Shown here one piece after another: positions 1 through 13,634 of a stretch of 64,000 bases of DNA. Made by a program: the position numbers and the translations under genes. This DNA comes from Polytrichum commune (Eukaryota > Streptophyta > Polytrichopsida > Polytrichales > Polytrichaceae): contig OX485806.1 in NCBI GenBank assembly GCA_950295325.1, positions 4,402,001-4,466,000 of the forward strand. The letters run 5' to 3'. The notes beneath the pieces are model-generated. The model saw only the letters and a list, made by a program, of their open reading frames with translations, searched no databases and was not told the DNA's origin. Position 1 is the stretch's first letter; every line of letters starts with the position of its first letter.

Positions 1-640
1 GCAATATAGGAGTAAAACCAATCCACCGCTTTTGGAAGGCCCGAGTTAGCAAGATTGGAAGGAAGGACATGTCGTGTAACCTAGAGATCTCGGAGAGAAT
101 CGACTTGAAAGGGATGAATTAAAAACCTTCCTACATATGCAGAGCACCCTTGGAGCACATCGAATTCCTCCTGCAATCTGATATTCTTTAACTCATCTCC
201 CGAACGCTATAACTCAATCTGGTAACTCGTTCATTTCGCCTAATCCAGACCTCTCGCATTTTTTTGGCAGTGACCTTGGTCTCGGATCTGCATGCACCCT
301 CAGGAGCAATACTAGAGCAGGCCCGGGTCACCTCAAGCGCTCCACTATTTTTTGAAGACTAATATAGCAAGACTGGAAGAAAGTATATATGCAACCTAGA
401 GATCTCGGAGCTACCGGTCGATGTTCGATTTGAAAGGGATGATTTCGAAGGCTTTCTACAATATACCCAGCATGCGCAACTGCATGAGCCTTGTGAGATC
501 GACGAATTGCACCGACACCAAAAGTGAGCCATAGTCAAGTAGTGATCAACTTATAGAAATGTGAGAAACTAAGTTTTGCTACAACCTTATGCTGAAGAGC
601 CTCTCTGAGCGTCATGGTGACGGAAGTTGGAGCCTTATGA
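1..640. repeat. Two tandem diverged copies of a ~320-bp segment at the window edge
   Basis: AGCAAGATTGGAAGGAAGGA at 48 and AGCAAGACTGGAAGAAAGTA at 366 begin matching blocks that share CAACCTAGAGATCTCGGAG-like and TTGAAAGGGATGA segments. Spacing is about 318 bp. No gene is recognised. Confidence 0.5.
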
Positions 641-1614
641 AGCAAAAGTGAAGAATCCCGACTTGACCTACTTTCTACGGAGCCGAATATTTGTGGAAGT
701 CCAGTCATTTCGTTTGTTCGTTTGTTCGTTTGTTCGTTTGTTCTGAACGTTTTGTGGAAAGTTTTTGTTCGTTGTCAAGGGCTTAGTATATCCTTCTTGT
801 AATGCTTTTGAAGGCACTGCGAAGTGCCAGAGAAGCATTGATTTTATAATGTGTGCCTGCCAGGATGCATGTCATCAGTGCTTGTAGGGGTGCTTCTCTC
901 AACTGAGAACCTACCTGTCAGATTGCAATCTGCAGCTTCTCAAACGTTACATATGCTTATGGACCTTTTTAACCTAGAATAATTGCTTAAAGCTACTGTA
1001 TGCAAGGCCCGGCCCAGATGACCAGTCAAAATTTGACAGGAAGAAGCCCCAAATTCTTTAAGCCTCTGATATGAATCGTGATTAAAGTCTGAAGAACCTG
1101 GTGGACATTTTCCACCAATTTACCTCGATCTCGGAGTAGTTTACGCTGAGTACACAGTGGATCCCTAGAAGTCATACACTGCTGTAGAATGGACCCGTAA
1201 TTCCTTGCAGTAAAGAAAATCAGGTTATGCATTAAATATTCCCTTGAGTCTCTCCCACCGCACATTATAAGAGCAGTTGCCTTGCAGTCCACAGAAATGA
1301 TGCTGGATTAGGGCCGTAATTTGCAGCGCCATTCATGATGTCGCCGGAGCGATGATCTGCGTTTCCACATGATTGCACAGTGAATCGGTGATCTCTCTCA
1401 TTCCAAAACAGCATGGACCTCCTGCATGTGGCGAAGGCTTGGAATAGCCTTATATTGTATTAAATACATGTTGCTCGTTTCGCTCAGTGACCAACATGAG
1501 CAAGACATGCATTCTTACTGCTCTGTCGCAGTTTGGGAATCAAGGCAAAAACACTCAACTGAATATTGCAATGTCAGATCTATTGCCTGTCTTTGCAGAG
1601 GTATTACACAAGTG
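641..1614. other. No gene seen
   Basis: Two short ORFs (1026-1292 minus, 1426-1626 plus) without domains. Sequence from 590 to 1000 has a 3'-UTR-like look, but no gene body could be attached to it. Confidence 0.35.
710..742. repeat. (TTTGTTCG)n microsatellite
   Basis: Four near-perfect octamer units in a row. Confidence 0.85.
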
Positions 1615-2350
1615 GCACTAAACTAGATATTTGTATTCTAGTTCACTGTGGTACCTTTTCTAATGACACTCCTTTTGAATAAGTTTTACAAATACTCTCA
1701 TGATTGATGATTGAAGTTTGAGTGTAATCCAGGCCAATCATTGAAACAAAGTTTCGTATTTTCTGCATCCCAACAATTTTTAATGAATTATTGTCATGAA
1801 TGATTGAAATTTAAATGAAAGATCATTTAATAAGTGACAGTAATTGCAACATTTGTGAATCAATAATGCCCACATTTTATTACAAGGAATGATTTGTTTC
1901 ATTTATATTTAGTGTTGGTGACACTACATGGGCAGTTTACAATTAGTATTGAGCAAGACAAATAGAATTGGTCACACTAAGGGCTACTTCACACACGAGA
2001 TTGAATGCCCGTGACCAATGCATTCTAAGATCTCTCATCGGTCGAAAAGGCCGAGACCGTCCAATTCACTTCACACTTGAAAGTGAAGGTCCAAGGGCCC
2101 AAAAAAAATTTCATGGATGAAAGGTCTACATGGAACTACGGATCATAATGTTTTGTGGTCTGTTGAAATTTGTGATAGGACCACCTCCAAGAAATAGGCT
2201 TGGCACAAATTTTGACATACCATATCAAAGTTAAGGGCCTTAAACAACTAGTATGGCCTTCGGATGCGAGTCAAAGGTTCTCACATTTACATGGTCATAT
2301 ATAGCCCTTGGCTCGTGTGTGAGTGACCCTAAATATAATATTTAGTGCAG
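1615..2350. mobile_element. Outer MITE (TAAATATGATATTTA-type ends), interrupted by a second element
   Basis: Left part (1615-1980) aligns with the uninterrupted copy at 53298-53597: both share TGACACTxCTTxTGAATAAGT-like and GGTGACACTA segments and CAGTTTACAATTAGTATTGA. The right terminus, TAAATATAATATTTAGTG, follows the nested element at 2330. The left end is diverged and its boundary is approximate. Confidence 0.65.
1981..2329. mobile_element. Nested TIR element, 349 bp, TAA target duplication
   Basis: Ends GGGCTACTTCACACACGAG and CTCGTGTGTGAGTGACCC are inverted repeats; TAA flanks both sides (1978-1980 and 2330-2332). Short TIRs with a 3-bp TAA/TTA duplication fit PIF/Harbinger-type nonautonomous elements. 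It is related to the element at 59416-60003, sharing the terminus and the downstream CATTCTAAGATCTCTCAT-like region. No coding capacity. Confidence 0.8.
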
Positions 2351-5300
2351 TACTAATATGGCACACAAAATTAGTGTTTTCTTTGTTTTTCCGGACTTTT
2401 TTGAGGAACCTGAATATGATATTACACAATGCAGCATGACTGAGTAAATCATGTTACATAAATTACTTCATGGAATTAACTATTCAGTGTAGGACCAAGT
2501 TCAGTGTAAGTTTCCTGAAATAGTCACAAGGTGGCACAATAAGTCCGCTAAAAAGTTAGTTCCTTCACGTCTACATGAATCGTGTGGCACACTATTCTCA
2601 CAAGAATATGCTTACACACACACTTCTTATATTGATAATCAATGATTTGATCCTCCTAGTAGGAATTCACATACAAGTGGGTTCTGCACAGAAAACTATT
2701 ATTTGGGGTAAGGTAGAAGTGCCCACTTCCGTTAGTGACCCAATTCCAATACCTATTTTTTGGGGTCCAAAAGTGCGTACTCATTGGTCCTCATGGGTCT
2801 CAAGCTACGTACTTTACGTTGAATACTCATTGCTTGCATTCGAAGAACCTAGAATGCAACTCATTAGTTAAGATTCACAAAAATTAACGTCCAATATTAT
2901 CCGCTCTTTTTGAGGAGAGGGGACTACGCAACCACTTGAAATTGCAGAGAAATATTGATTTTCATTAATCTTATCTAAATCACACCATGTCAAAATTTCA
3001 TGAACTGAAGTGTATTGGTCCTTATAGATAGATAGATAGCTAGATAGATAGATAGATATAATCAAGCGCTTAAAGTGGATGTTATAGGTGTCTTTACCTT
3101 AGACCATTCTTTCACAAGTATATTGCACTCTTGTTATAATGGTTTCTTTAGAACACCATTATTCAAAGAAAACTATAGTGCAACATGGCGATTAAATGTA
3201 ACCTAAATGTTACAAGATATGTGCAGCCAAGGATCATGCCAAGAATGCTTAGAGGCCATACCCTTATAGATGATTTGTTAACTGCAATACCATGATACTA
3301 AAGTGACCACAAAAGAAATATAGACCACATGCTCACTAATTGGAGACCTTATATTCTAGTTAGTTGGGAGAACTTGAAATTACATGTTCCAATGCAACCC
3401 TACATGCAATTGTTGTGCACCAATAGTAGCTACTACATGTGTATCCATATTTCATGATGTCACCACCATGCAAAGTCCAAGACCACACAAAAGTTAGCCT
3501 TCTATTCTTCCTTAGGCACTAAAGGTAGCATACACATTGACATAAATGTATCCTTGTGCATGTGGACACCTCATAGACATTTTCCAATGGGGATTGAGAT
3601 TATGGAGGTGCAAGTTCTCCTCTCAAGCCATGATCATTAGGACATGTCTCAAGCTCCCTCTCAACCTAGTATTACTACACATTAGGACAACTTCAAGTTA
3701 TCACATCATGTACATGCTCAAGATGGGAACTTAGGGCTCACCCTTACTAGTTTGGTTGGCCAATGAAGCTAAGTGAGTCGCTTGTGATTAGATGCATTAG
3801 TTTGTTGGAGTGGGGAAATTAAACCACAATTTACCACACCGTATTTGCAACCTTCTCCACTTAGGGAGCCTTTATTCCTCTATGCCCCCCCCCTCCCCTC
3901 TCTCTATCCATCCTCTTGAAGAGTGGATTTTCTCTATGCATGAAATAATGCATCACCACCACGTTTCCCATCACAACTTTGACAAGCTTTGTGGTACTCT
4001 TATCTTGTCATATTTGACATGTTCTATGTACCATTCAAAAGCTCTTAAATCCATCTCTCACTAAAAGTTCAAATTGTACCCCAATGGGGTATAAATAATT
4101 TGGACGTTATGGGTATTTGACTGATGGTAGCCAAACAAGTAGAGCTTGTATTTGGTTGCTTTCGCACTTAGTACTCTTTATGTGGCCTTGATAGGGACTT
4201 AGATTGGACCCTTAGCACAATAATCGGCATTGCCCTCTACAATGATGACCCCTTACCTTTGGTAGGTACCTCCAACTCACATGACTTTGGGTCTTACCCC
4301 AAGATCCACTCTTGTTCATGGTATATAATTGGCAAGCTCCAATTAGGAGGACGACAACATCTCAATAATGAAGATTTCAACCTCCTTTACTTTGCTCCAC
4401 TTTGGTTGGAGTGGATCGAGAGTCCTTCAGGAATCTAAAACCTTATTGGCTTTATTTTGAAATGGTCCAAAATTCTCCAACAAAGAATTTTGCTTTCAAT
4501 TCACCTTGCCAATTGTAGAGTTATCTTCTAACTCAACAAGACTTTTGGTTGGGAGTTGGTGGTATTGCATATAACACTTCTATGCTCATCAATTTTTTTG
4601 TTGCGTGCTTGAAATTGACATTTTAAGCTCAAGGGGGTCACTCCCTTATTTTAAAAAACACGTGAGAACAATTATAATGTCCACTTTAAAGTTGTGAGCT
4701 ACAAATTATTAAACATGTACTTGTAACAAAGCTCAAGCTTTATATTGAACCTCATGGTATATATTAATTAGGGTGTTCACAAATTGATCATGTTAGAGAA
4801 GTTTTAAAACTAACATATCATAAGGTTCAATAGGGTGGGGAACTGTGTGTGTGTATATATATATTAGGGCCCCACATTATGGATGAGCATCATTGAATGA
4901 CATCTCATGAATGTCTCTTGGTAGTTGGATGTATTCTATTAGGTTAAAAGCGGGAAGGGCTCATGATGGGATTGTGCATTTTGTTTGGCTTTGTGAGCTC
5001 CTAGTTTTGCGGGAGCTCTTTGAAGTTTATATGTGCATGCAAACTCCCACCATCTTGCAAAGTGGTGAATGTGGATGGTTGGACAATAGGCACAAGTGCA
5101 TAGTTGTACTCCTCAGGTGCACCCATCCCAAAGCTTCATTTTCCTACTTCCGTTTTTTTGCTCACTTGGTATATGGGTAGGGTTTTTGAATTATTTTAAT
5201 GGTTATTCACATTTTTTGGGAGCATTGTCGACGTAGAGGAGGGGGACTATGTCAGCAAGAGGTATTTGTGTGAGTGATACTAACTACGACTCAAGGTACT

Positions 5301-8300
5301 TGGTTCTAGTGAGGTTGTTGGTCACAAATGAGGTTTGTAATGTCTTCGAAGTTGAAATTGTTCTCACTTGTTGATGCCTATGCTAGTTCAAAACTTATTG
5401 GATCTTGCGAGTGTGTTGAGGGTGACTCATATGCAAAACTCAAACTGCTACTTGAATGTATTCATATTATAGATTGGCCCTTTCAATTTTTGGATATTGA
5501 GAGTAGATGCACAATTAACTGCAAGCTTGAAGGGCTCAATAGATTTTTTTCCAATGTGTATGTTTTGCCATTAGTTGATCCCAACCTTGAATCCAAAAAG
5601 CACTCACGTGTGGTTGACCCAAATTTTGTTTCTGTCTCCCAACAAACTACAAAGTGTATAGTTGTAGAGGAGGTTGAATCAAGATCTTACACCTCTTGAT
5701 GACTGTGACCAACCATTGCCCTCACATGTTGGTTTTAGAGTTAGTGATGAGAGCTCTTACACATGTGACATCTGGCCTAAAGTCCACATTGGTGAGTGCA
5801 GAGGTTATGGCTAGATACTTGCTGACCAAAGATAAATTTTAAAAAGATATGAAACTAATAAACATGAAGGATCACAAGTGGAATTTGAGCTCTTCGGACC
5901 ATAATTTTGTGGGTGTAGCAAAGGTCAATTGTGTGGAGTGTTGTAAAGAGTTTGGATCCATCATTGGAGATTATACTTAGAACAAAATCCACAACATCTT
6001 TATTTCAAAAAAATCACCTCATGTCTAATATACACATTTGAAATTGGTGCCAAAGAAGGGGGTATAGTTTAATGGCCTTCCCAATCACAAGGTTCTAAAC
6101 GGAAGTTTGTTGCCTTGACTACATTTGACCATCAAACACTAGTGATTGAAGATGTCCGGATACTAAGTGCAGAGAATGACACTAGTGCTGATGAAAATAA
6201 ACCATTATCTTTACTTGGGGACCCCAAATCAAAGAAACTCCGGTCCTTTTGGGGGACTGGCAGACATTTGAGGGGCATCATGGGTAACAACAAATGAATA
6301 TGTGAGCAACTTGTATGTGCAAAATGTGGGTGGGTTCAAGACAAACCATCACTTATTATAGGAATTCAAATTTGCGGTTGTTGTTTGAGCCATGAGCATA
6401 ATTGAGTGTAGATGAGTTGAAGGTTCTCTTGGATGTCCTATGTGATTCTTACAATGATGTGGAGGTGAATTGCAAAATTGGTTTTGTTTGAGGAAATCCA
6501 ATAATACAAACCTCCATCTACTCATTAGATTGTTTTGGGTAGGATTTTAAGTAGAGGTTGTGGCAATGTTTTTGGCAAATTATATAGTTTGAAGCGTTGT
6601 GATTAGAGTTAGGGTTTGGACTTTTCATCTTGAGCAAAGAAAATTGGATATTGTGTATTGAGTGGTTTTAACCACTTGAACTTGAACAATGACAAAATTT
6701 GCTTTATATATGATTATGTAAACCCTAAACAAACTCTGTGATTGGTGTTGGATGGTTGTGTATGCAATTGTGTTTATGAACACAATTTTTTAAAGCATTT
6801 GCATGTGTTTTAAGAAACAAGCATTTTATCATCATTTTCATGTGTGTATGTTTTGAATGAATAGAGTGCATACTACAAAACTAATTTGTGTGAATTATAA
6901 TATTGTATGTGTAAGTGTTAGATTTTACATGATATCAACAAAACTACATTTTATTACTATTATTTTCCCATATAAAAGAAGAATAACTACCAAGTTAACC
7001 TACTCATAGGGTTTTAAAAATAATGAATGTTAGAAGATTACATAATAGTAGGATCCATATTTACCTTCTCCAATTTAATTACCCCCCTAAAAACACCTTG
7101 CGTTCTCACGTGTTCCCTCTAAATATAAGGGAGTGACCCCCCAAGCATTTAAGTATATTTGGACAAACCACTTGTTTAAAATTTATAAAGGATGTGCACT
7201 TGTAAGGACAAAAACATCAAACAAAAAAAACAAAAGTAACACAACAACAACCACAACTTCAAGAATTTGTATTTCATGTTTGCGAACCACCATAATTGTG
7301 CAATTTTGTGATCTAGTGTACATCATATTGGTGGTTGGAATTGTCAAAATTCATGCATAAAACCAAATATATATACTTAAATCCTAGTCTTCAAGGTAGT
7401 GTAGAGGTTTGTATGTTCATTGAGGGTCAAACTCATTTTGGCATGCAAAAAGGTGCTAAATGAGTTTGTATATCAATGAATTGAAATGGATCACTCTTCA
7501 TCAAAATTCAAACATTGCCTTTGAGCATGCATCACAAGTAAGTATAGTTTGTTCGTATTGTATGGAAAGCCACCAATGGAAAATCCTAGGGAACCATATC
7601 CCGATGAATAGTCCCATTGAGTTGAAGGAGAACTGTAATATGTTATGTGAGCCAAAATTTTAGGCTAATAATTTCATTATAGACGTTTTAGTGATACGTA
7701 GATGGAAATTGTACTTCAATGGGTGAATGTAGTAAACTATGGACGGAATTAGGCAATTAGAACTATAATGGGCTTAGGAGCCCCTACTTGGTTAGAATTA
7801 TTTGCTCCCCCTCTTGCCATAAGGAGGCAAAGGGAGGAGAGAAAGACATGCATTTCTTAGGCAACTTGAGCACATTGTTGAACCTAGCAGGACATGTCTC
7901 CCTCAACACAATGATTGTGTGAGGACCATACTTATATTGTTTTATTTTGAACAAGTTAATGATTGCCGCATGGATTGTGGTATTGTAGAAAGCAACTTTG
8001 GGATGAAGGTTATTCTTTTATTTTTGAGTATGAGTTATACAAGAATTGTTGAAGTTTGATGAAACTATTTTCTTGTTATGATTGAGTTATGTAAACTAAG
8101 GGCTATTATCCTTTTGTTGTGATAGCATTGAAACTGTAGAAATAGTTCATGAAGTTGAAACAATAAGTGAGTTTAGTAGTGAATGTGGGATGGTTGGATT
8201 TGATAAACTTGGACTAAGTTGTGATATTGTGAGTTTGCTTGCCTAAGAGATGAGTAACAACGAATTGGGATTGAGAGAGGTTGATTGAAGTCAAGACAAT

Positions 8301-10608
8301 GTAAGATTGCGATAGTACTTGTCTAAGATGGGCAAGAGCAAATTGAGATTGACAAAGAGTTTTGTGAGAAAGAATATGAAATGAAAAAGTGAATGATGCC
8401 CATTGTGAAAGAGAGAAGAGTCAAAACTGAATCGAACTAAGAGTAAATGAACTATCAGCAAATGTTTAATGCACGTTTGAAACTTAAGAACTTCCATATA
8501 ACTATTGGCCCAAGGTGGCGATTGATTGAATACTCGTGAGTGAAGAACATAATAAAACCATCGGCCAAAGAAGTTGTTGATACAGAGATTCAAGTAAACC
8601 ATAGCCTAGTAGCGATAAAAAAACAAAGAGATTTTGAGTGATTAGGACAAAAACCATGGAGAGCTAATTGAATTGATGAGGAAAACAAAGACCATTGTGA
8701 AGTGAGACTAAGATGAAAGAAGACTTTGTGATAGAACGAGTTAGGGTTACTAAGGGTTACATGGGGAAGAATGACTTGTATAAAAATCAAGCCTTGTGGA
8801 AGGTAGATAAAACGATGAGAGAGAAGGTCAAGGGTTAGTATGAGAGAGGGGCCACTTGACTATTGTTGAAACCTATGAAGGGTGGTGAACAAGATGAGTC
8901 CTAATACTAAATATGTGAGTATATTTGAAAGAAAGACTATAATCTTGTTTGTGAGTATGTAAAAGTTTAGTTTAGTAAACATTTTTACCAATTGAAGATG
9001 ATGAAAATAGAGATATGATAAGGTGAGTAATTGTGGGGATGATAGGTCGAAAGTTAAAATTTTGTAGTAATGAGAAGATAAACTCTTGATTATTAATGAG
9101 ATTTAGGCACGAGTTGTCATAGGGCTAAGTAGGATTCTTAAATTGATATCTAGTCCAAGAGCTATGATCTATGAGAGTGAAGTGTAAGCTAACCATCTTA
9201 ACTATGGACTTGTGTATCGCCCTAGGTGGTGTTGTTAATGTTGCAAGTTGTGTAGGGCAACCAAGACTATAACTTGACCTTGGTTTTAATTATTAATTTC
9301 ATAATTGTAAGTAATAATTAAATCTTGGAAGTAACAAATGAACAAGTTGCCTTGCATTGGAATTAACATTGGCCAATTAATGAAGAAACTTGTTAAGATT
9401 TTGAGATGCATTGGCTAGTGGTTACAAAGACAATTCTTACACTCAATGAGATCATAGCTACCAAAGATTATTGTTACACTTTACCATGAGGGAACATAAG
9501 CTTACAAACCATAACTGAAAGACAAGACTGAATGAGATATTGGAAGAGAGGTTATGAGAGGAACTTTTTAAGAGAAAGAGAACTTAAAGACATGCCAATT
9601 GTGTTTTTATAGTGAAATAACATCTCTTTTGTCTTATTATAAATTGTAATGTGACAAATGCATGTAATAGACACTAGTCAAGCCTTCCTTAGGAGTCTAT
9701 TCCTTGGGTTTTGATCATTCTAAATCATAGCAAAAAGTTAGCTACATGTTCCAAACATGGCACTCATAGTTCTTGATGCCAATCTTTTACTAAGAGTTGT
9801 TGCAAAATAGATGTACACATGTCTTCTTCATAGGTAAGGATGTGCATGCAATCACTAGGAATTTTTTTGTTCAAACCAACCACCCTCGCAATCGCCCATT
9901 GCAATGAGATTGCGTATTTTGTGACCACTACAACTAGCCATGGTTATTGACCCACTCAACATCCTTGGTGACAATCATGGGTGTCATATGACCGCAATGT
10001 CCACACCCATAACTAGTGGCGAGACATACCTAGTGGTATCATGCAACTTGACATGGGCTTGTCCGAAGAAGATTTTCCTTGCCCATTGAGATGGTCATGA
10101 TCCTTCTATTAAAAGAAATCATAGAATCAATCCATGTGGTGGATTCTTCCACAATGGTTTCATCATGTTGTGATTGGCAACTATTAAACTATCATGTCCC
10201 ATGAATTAATCATGTTCCTTTTACATACTAACTTCCGGTGATGCAACTTATGTGGTGTGCACACAAGGTATCCTTTGAGTATGACATGCATGAGTGGATG
10301 TTTGTTTTATGCACATGGCCTACATATGTTAAGAGGGCGATCATTGCCATCCACATTTTAACCCACAATATTGTCCACATTGGCATTTGAAGGGGAAATG
10401 AAGGTAATTCGTTGATGTGAATGCAACCGCATGCACTAGGGGCATTGCCACCGCACTCTACATCCAACATTCATGTCCCCTTCATGCACAATAATCTTGC
10501 AAGAGAGTGGTGTGCCTTCCAAGTGGCAACTTCATAGGGTTGTCAACTATACCCATTCCACTTCCTTACCCATAAGTGTTTATCCCCATGACTTAGTTGA
10601 TTCCCCAA
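2351..10608. other. 8-kb AT-rich stretch without a recognised gene
   Basis: Contains scattered short ORFs, the longest 123 codons at 5328-5699. None shows a domain, signal peptide or splice-linked neighbour. Long sections at 5200-6500 and 7900-9300 have an open, G-rich plus strand that could be old transposon coding sequence, but nothing is identifiable. Confidence 0.4.
3025..3058. repeat. (GATA)n microsatellite
   Basis: Tandem GATA units with one interruption (GATAGCTAGATA). Confidence 0.85.
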
Positions 10609-11286
10609 GGGGGGGGGGGGGTTCTTCATTGGAAACCTAAATGACATGCGTGGGTCGCTATGAAATTAAACCCCCTATATACGAGAAGTTTGTAAAGAAA
10701 AATAATTGTATATGTAGTATTGATAGGCTAAAAAATGAATTCATGTATTTATTCTAATATTTTTAATGTAATGTAATGTAAATGCCTCCACTACATTAAA
10801 AAAATTCATTTATTGCATATAAAATCCACTTTCACTTTCCAATAAGAAAGTCATTGAACCTTTTTTTTTTCATCCATAGCATGTAATTCAATGATTGCAT
10901 CAAGCCAACAAAGACAAGAGAGCGCAATAACTTAGCCACAATCTAGAGAGCAAAACTCAAGGGAGCCCATGAGCCTCCATTTTGTAAAAAACTAGAACCC
11001 AAATGCAAACTCCAACAAGAATGGACAAAGTTGTCATAGAGGACTATAACCATATGACAACAATGGATGTAAACGTGAATTCACATTGCCAATGTGAATT
11101 CTAAACCCTAGGGCCCCCTTTTGTACATCTACCTTTACTGTGACATTCTTAATAATCTTTTCAAATGTACACACTACAAAGAAAAATATCACCTCTCCGT
11201 CATGTATATTATGTACGCTAATGCCTGAAATAATGCCTCTTCTTTTGTCACATTAGTTTGTATGCGGTATGAAGAGTCCAACCCCC
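10609..11286. mobile_element. ~680-bp TIR element, copy 1
   Basis: Begins in a G13 run followed by TTCTTCATTGGAAAC and ends GTATGAAGAGTCCAACCCCC. It aligns over its length with 12917-13634. The flanking AAG on both sides may be a target duplication, but the G/C runs make the exact ends ambiguous. No coding potential. Confidence 0.65.
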
Positions 11287-12916
11287 AAGGTTGATTCACT
11301 TAGAAATAAATAAGTTTTTTTGAATACAACCTCGTAGGTCATCTAGGAGGTCAAATCATGAGAATACTTTGCATTTTTAAAAGCTTCCAAGCTACTCTCT
11401 TTAAGTGAAATTGTGGTCGTTCTCCAACTTTGAAGAGGTATAAGGTGGTGTAAAATTTTCCAGTGTAGGAAGATAGAAATTAGGGGAAATACAAATATTT
11501 CATTAAACGTATTCCTTAAATTGAAAATGTTGTGAATTTTTGAAGCCAAAAGTTAGACAAAAGTTATTACCAATGTCTAGAGTTTGCCATGACTACTCAT
11601 TTTAACTGCTCAATCCTCCTCAATTTAGCACTCAAAACCAGGACATGTGTCATGGCACTATTGGTTCCGGCTTAATCAAAATTTACTCCCAGCATGATCA
11701 AAATTCTAGTACCCTATAAATTGTTGATTGGGTCCTCATCAAGAATAGGCGCCTCTACTAAGGTAGAGGATGCTTATACCAACACTTTAAGCTATTGCAC
11801 ATACATATGGCTACATGGTTCATATAAAATATATATATTCATATTAGCCTTTGTTCTAAACATAGGTATAAAGAAAGACAATATATTCTTAGTCTCAATT
11901 AGATATTTGATGAATATTCAAAGTCAAAACCACTAGCTTCCTTAAATTAATATATAGGCCCCGTGTATGACGACCTTGGATATGACGAGGACCCCCACCT
12001 TCATTGCCTAGAACCAACACAACATAATTAGGTACTAGACCCAAGCTAGATCAAAGACCAACTAGTAACAGTGCGCAAAACCACATGGCCACCTCCATGA
12101 TCCCACCTAGTTCGCTTGTAGAACCATCACCTTACATCCTGGGTACCAACCCCCTTTGTGCTTTGTGGGCCTACCTCTGTGACTTTGTGAATAGAATGGC
12201 TATTACCCCCCCCCCCCCCTCTTGCAATGTATAGAATGGCTAGAATAGACATTGACAAGCCACCCTAAACCCACCATGAATCAACCCGAGATAGAATGGA
12301 GCCCGTTACCTACCCTACGTGGAGGTAATGAAGGTCGCTATGAGGTGGCACCTAAAAGCGTCACTCTGTGGGCCCATACACTCCTACAACATGGGGAACA
12401 CTTCAAGATAGCAAAGTGTTGGTGATTTGGGAGTTTATAGGTGTTGGTTTCAGGTGGAGTGTTGGTTTTAGCACCCTCTACCTTATACTTCTCCATTTGG
12501 AAAGCCCCATGCATCCAACTTTTGCACAAAGACAAAACCTCATGCACCACCAAATTCCTTTTTGCCATTGCTCACACGCTGCAATCATTTTGGTCATTAA
12601 TCAAAGTAACACTTATTGGATGGGGATGGGTCAGTCCACATGATGGCAATATTAGACCACGCATCCTTTCATGTAAGAATGCTACACAAATAATAACCCT
12701 TTAACATGCATTGCCCTTTAACATGCAAAATTGGCAAGTTGAGGCCCTTCATCTTAGCTAATTTTTTGCATCCAATTTTTTGGAATAAGAATTCTACGTC
12801 TTGTTACTTGGTTTATGGTATACATGGATTTAAATATACCAAGACATGTATGTTTGTTGCAAAAATAAATTATCATACCTTATTTCATAACGAAAAACAT
12901 TTATACTTGAATTCCT
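11287..12916. other. Spacer between the two ~700-bp TIR elements; no gene
   Basis: Overlapping short ORFs on both strands around 12340-12945 lack domains. A C14 run lies at 12206-12219, between two copies of ATAGAATGGCTA. Confidence 0.4.
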
Positions 12917-13634
12917 GGGGGGTGGACTCTTCACTAGAAACTTGAATGACGTGCATGGGTGACGGTTGACTATGAAATAAGAACCGCTATATATGAGAAA
13001 TGTATGGAAAGAGAAGTAAAGTGTATATGTACTAACGGTAGGACAAAAAATGGTCTCATGTATACTCGCTAAGCTTTTGTTGTGATAATGCCTCCACTAC
13101 ATACACAAAATATACATCATGAAATAAGTAGGCCTAATTACATATACAATCTATTGTCACTTTCCAATCAGAAAGTCAATGTATACTTCTTCATTCATAG
13201 GATTCAACTCAATAATTGACATCAAACAAATGAAGACAAGAGCACAATAACACAACCACAATCCAAAGAGCTAAACTCAAGGGAGCTGATGAGTGCTTCA
13301 GGGGTCTCCAATTTGCAAAAACTTAGAACCCAAATGCAAACCCTAACAAGAATGAGTAGGGTAGTTATTAGGGACTATTACTATATGACAACAATGAATG
13401 AAAATGTACATTAGACGAGACTAACACATCTATTGTCACTTTTGTCTCTGAACTTTAGGGTCCCCCTTTTGTACATCTACCAAGTTTACTTCAAAATTTT
13501 ACTAGCCTTTTTAAATATACATTCTAAAGTTAATTACCTCTCCCTTAGGTACACGTTATAAACTATTGCCTCAATTAGTACCCCTTCCTACACTCACATT
13601 AGTTTTTTTTAATGTGGTATGAAAAGTCCACCCC
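12917..13634. mobile_element. ~720-bp TIR element, copy 2
   Basis: Begins GGGGTGGACTCTTCA and ends TGAAAAGTCCACCCC, a 15-bp inverted repeat with one mismatch. Internal blocks shared with copy 1 include CTATATATGAGAAATGTATG-like, AAATGCAAACCCTAACAAGA-like and GGGTCCCCCTTTTGTACATC-like stretches. Direct repeats in the same orientation could be mistaken for LTRs, but the inverted ends argue for a DNA element. Confidence 0.7.

Noticed and set aside
590-660. Possible terminal exon of a plus-strand gene (LMLKSLSERHGDGSWSLMKQK then stop) followed by UTR-like sequence
   Set aside because: No acceptor, no upstream exon within the window and no recognisable family; too short to support.
5328-5699. 123-codon ORF
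   Set aside because: No domain, no flanking exons and ordinary length for chance in a 64-kb window; may be old transposon sequence.
10609-13634. LTR retrotransposon made of the two ~700-bp direct repeats
   Set aside because: Inverted ends of copy 2 and the absence of PBS, PPT or coding sequence favour two independent TIR elements.
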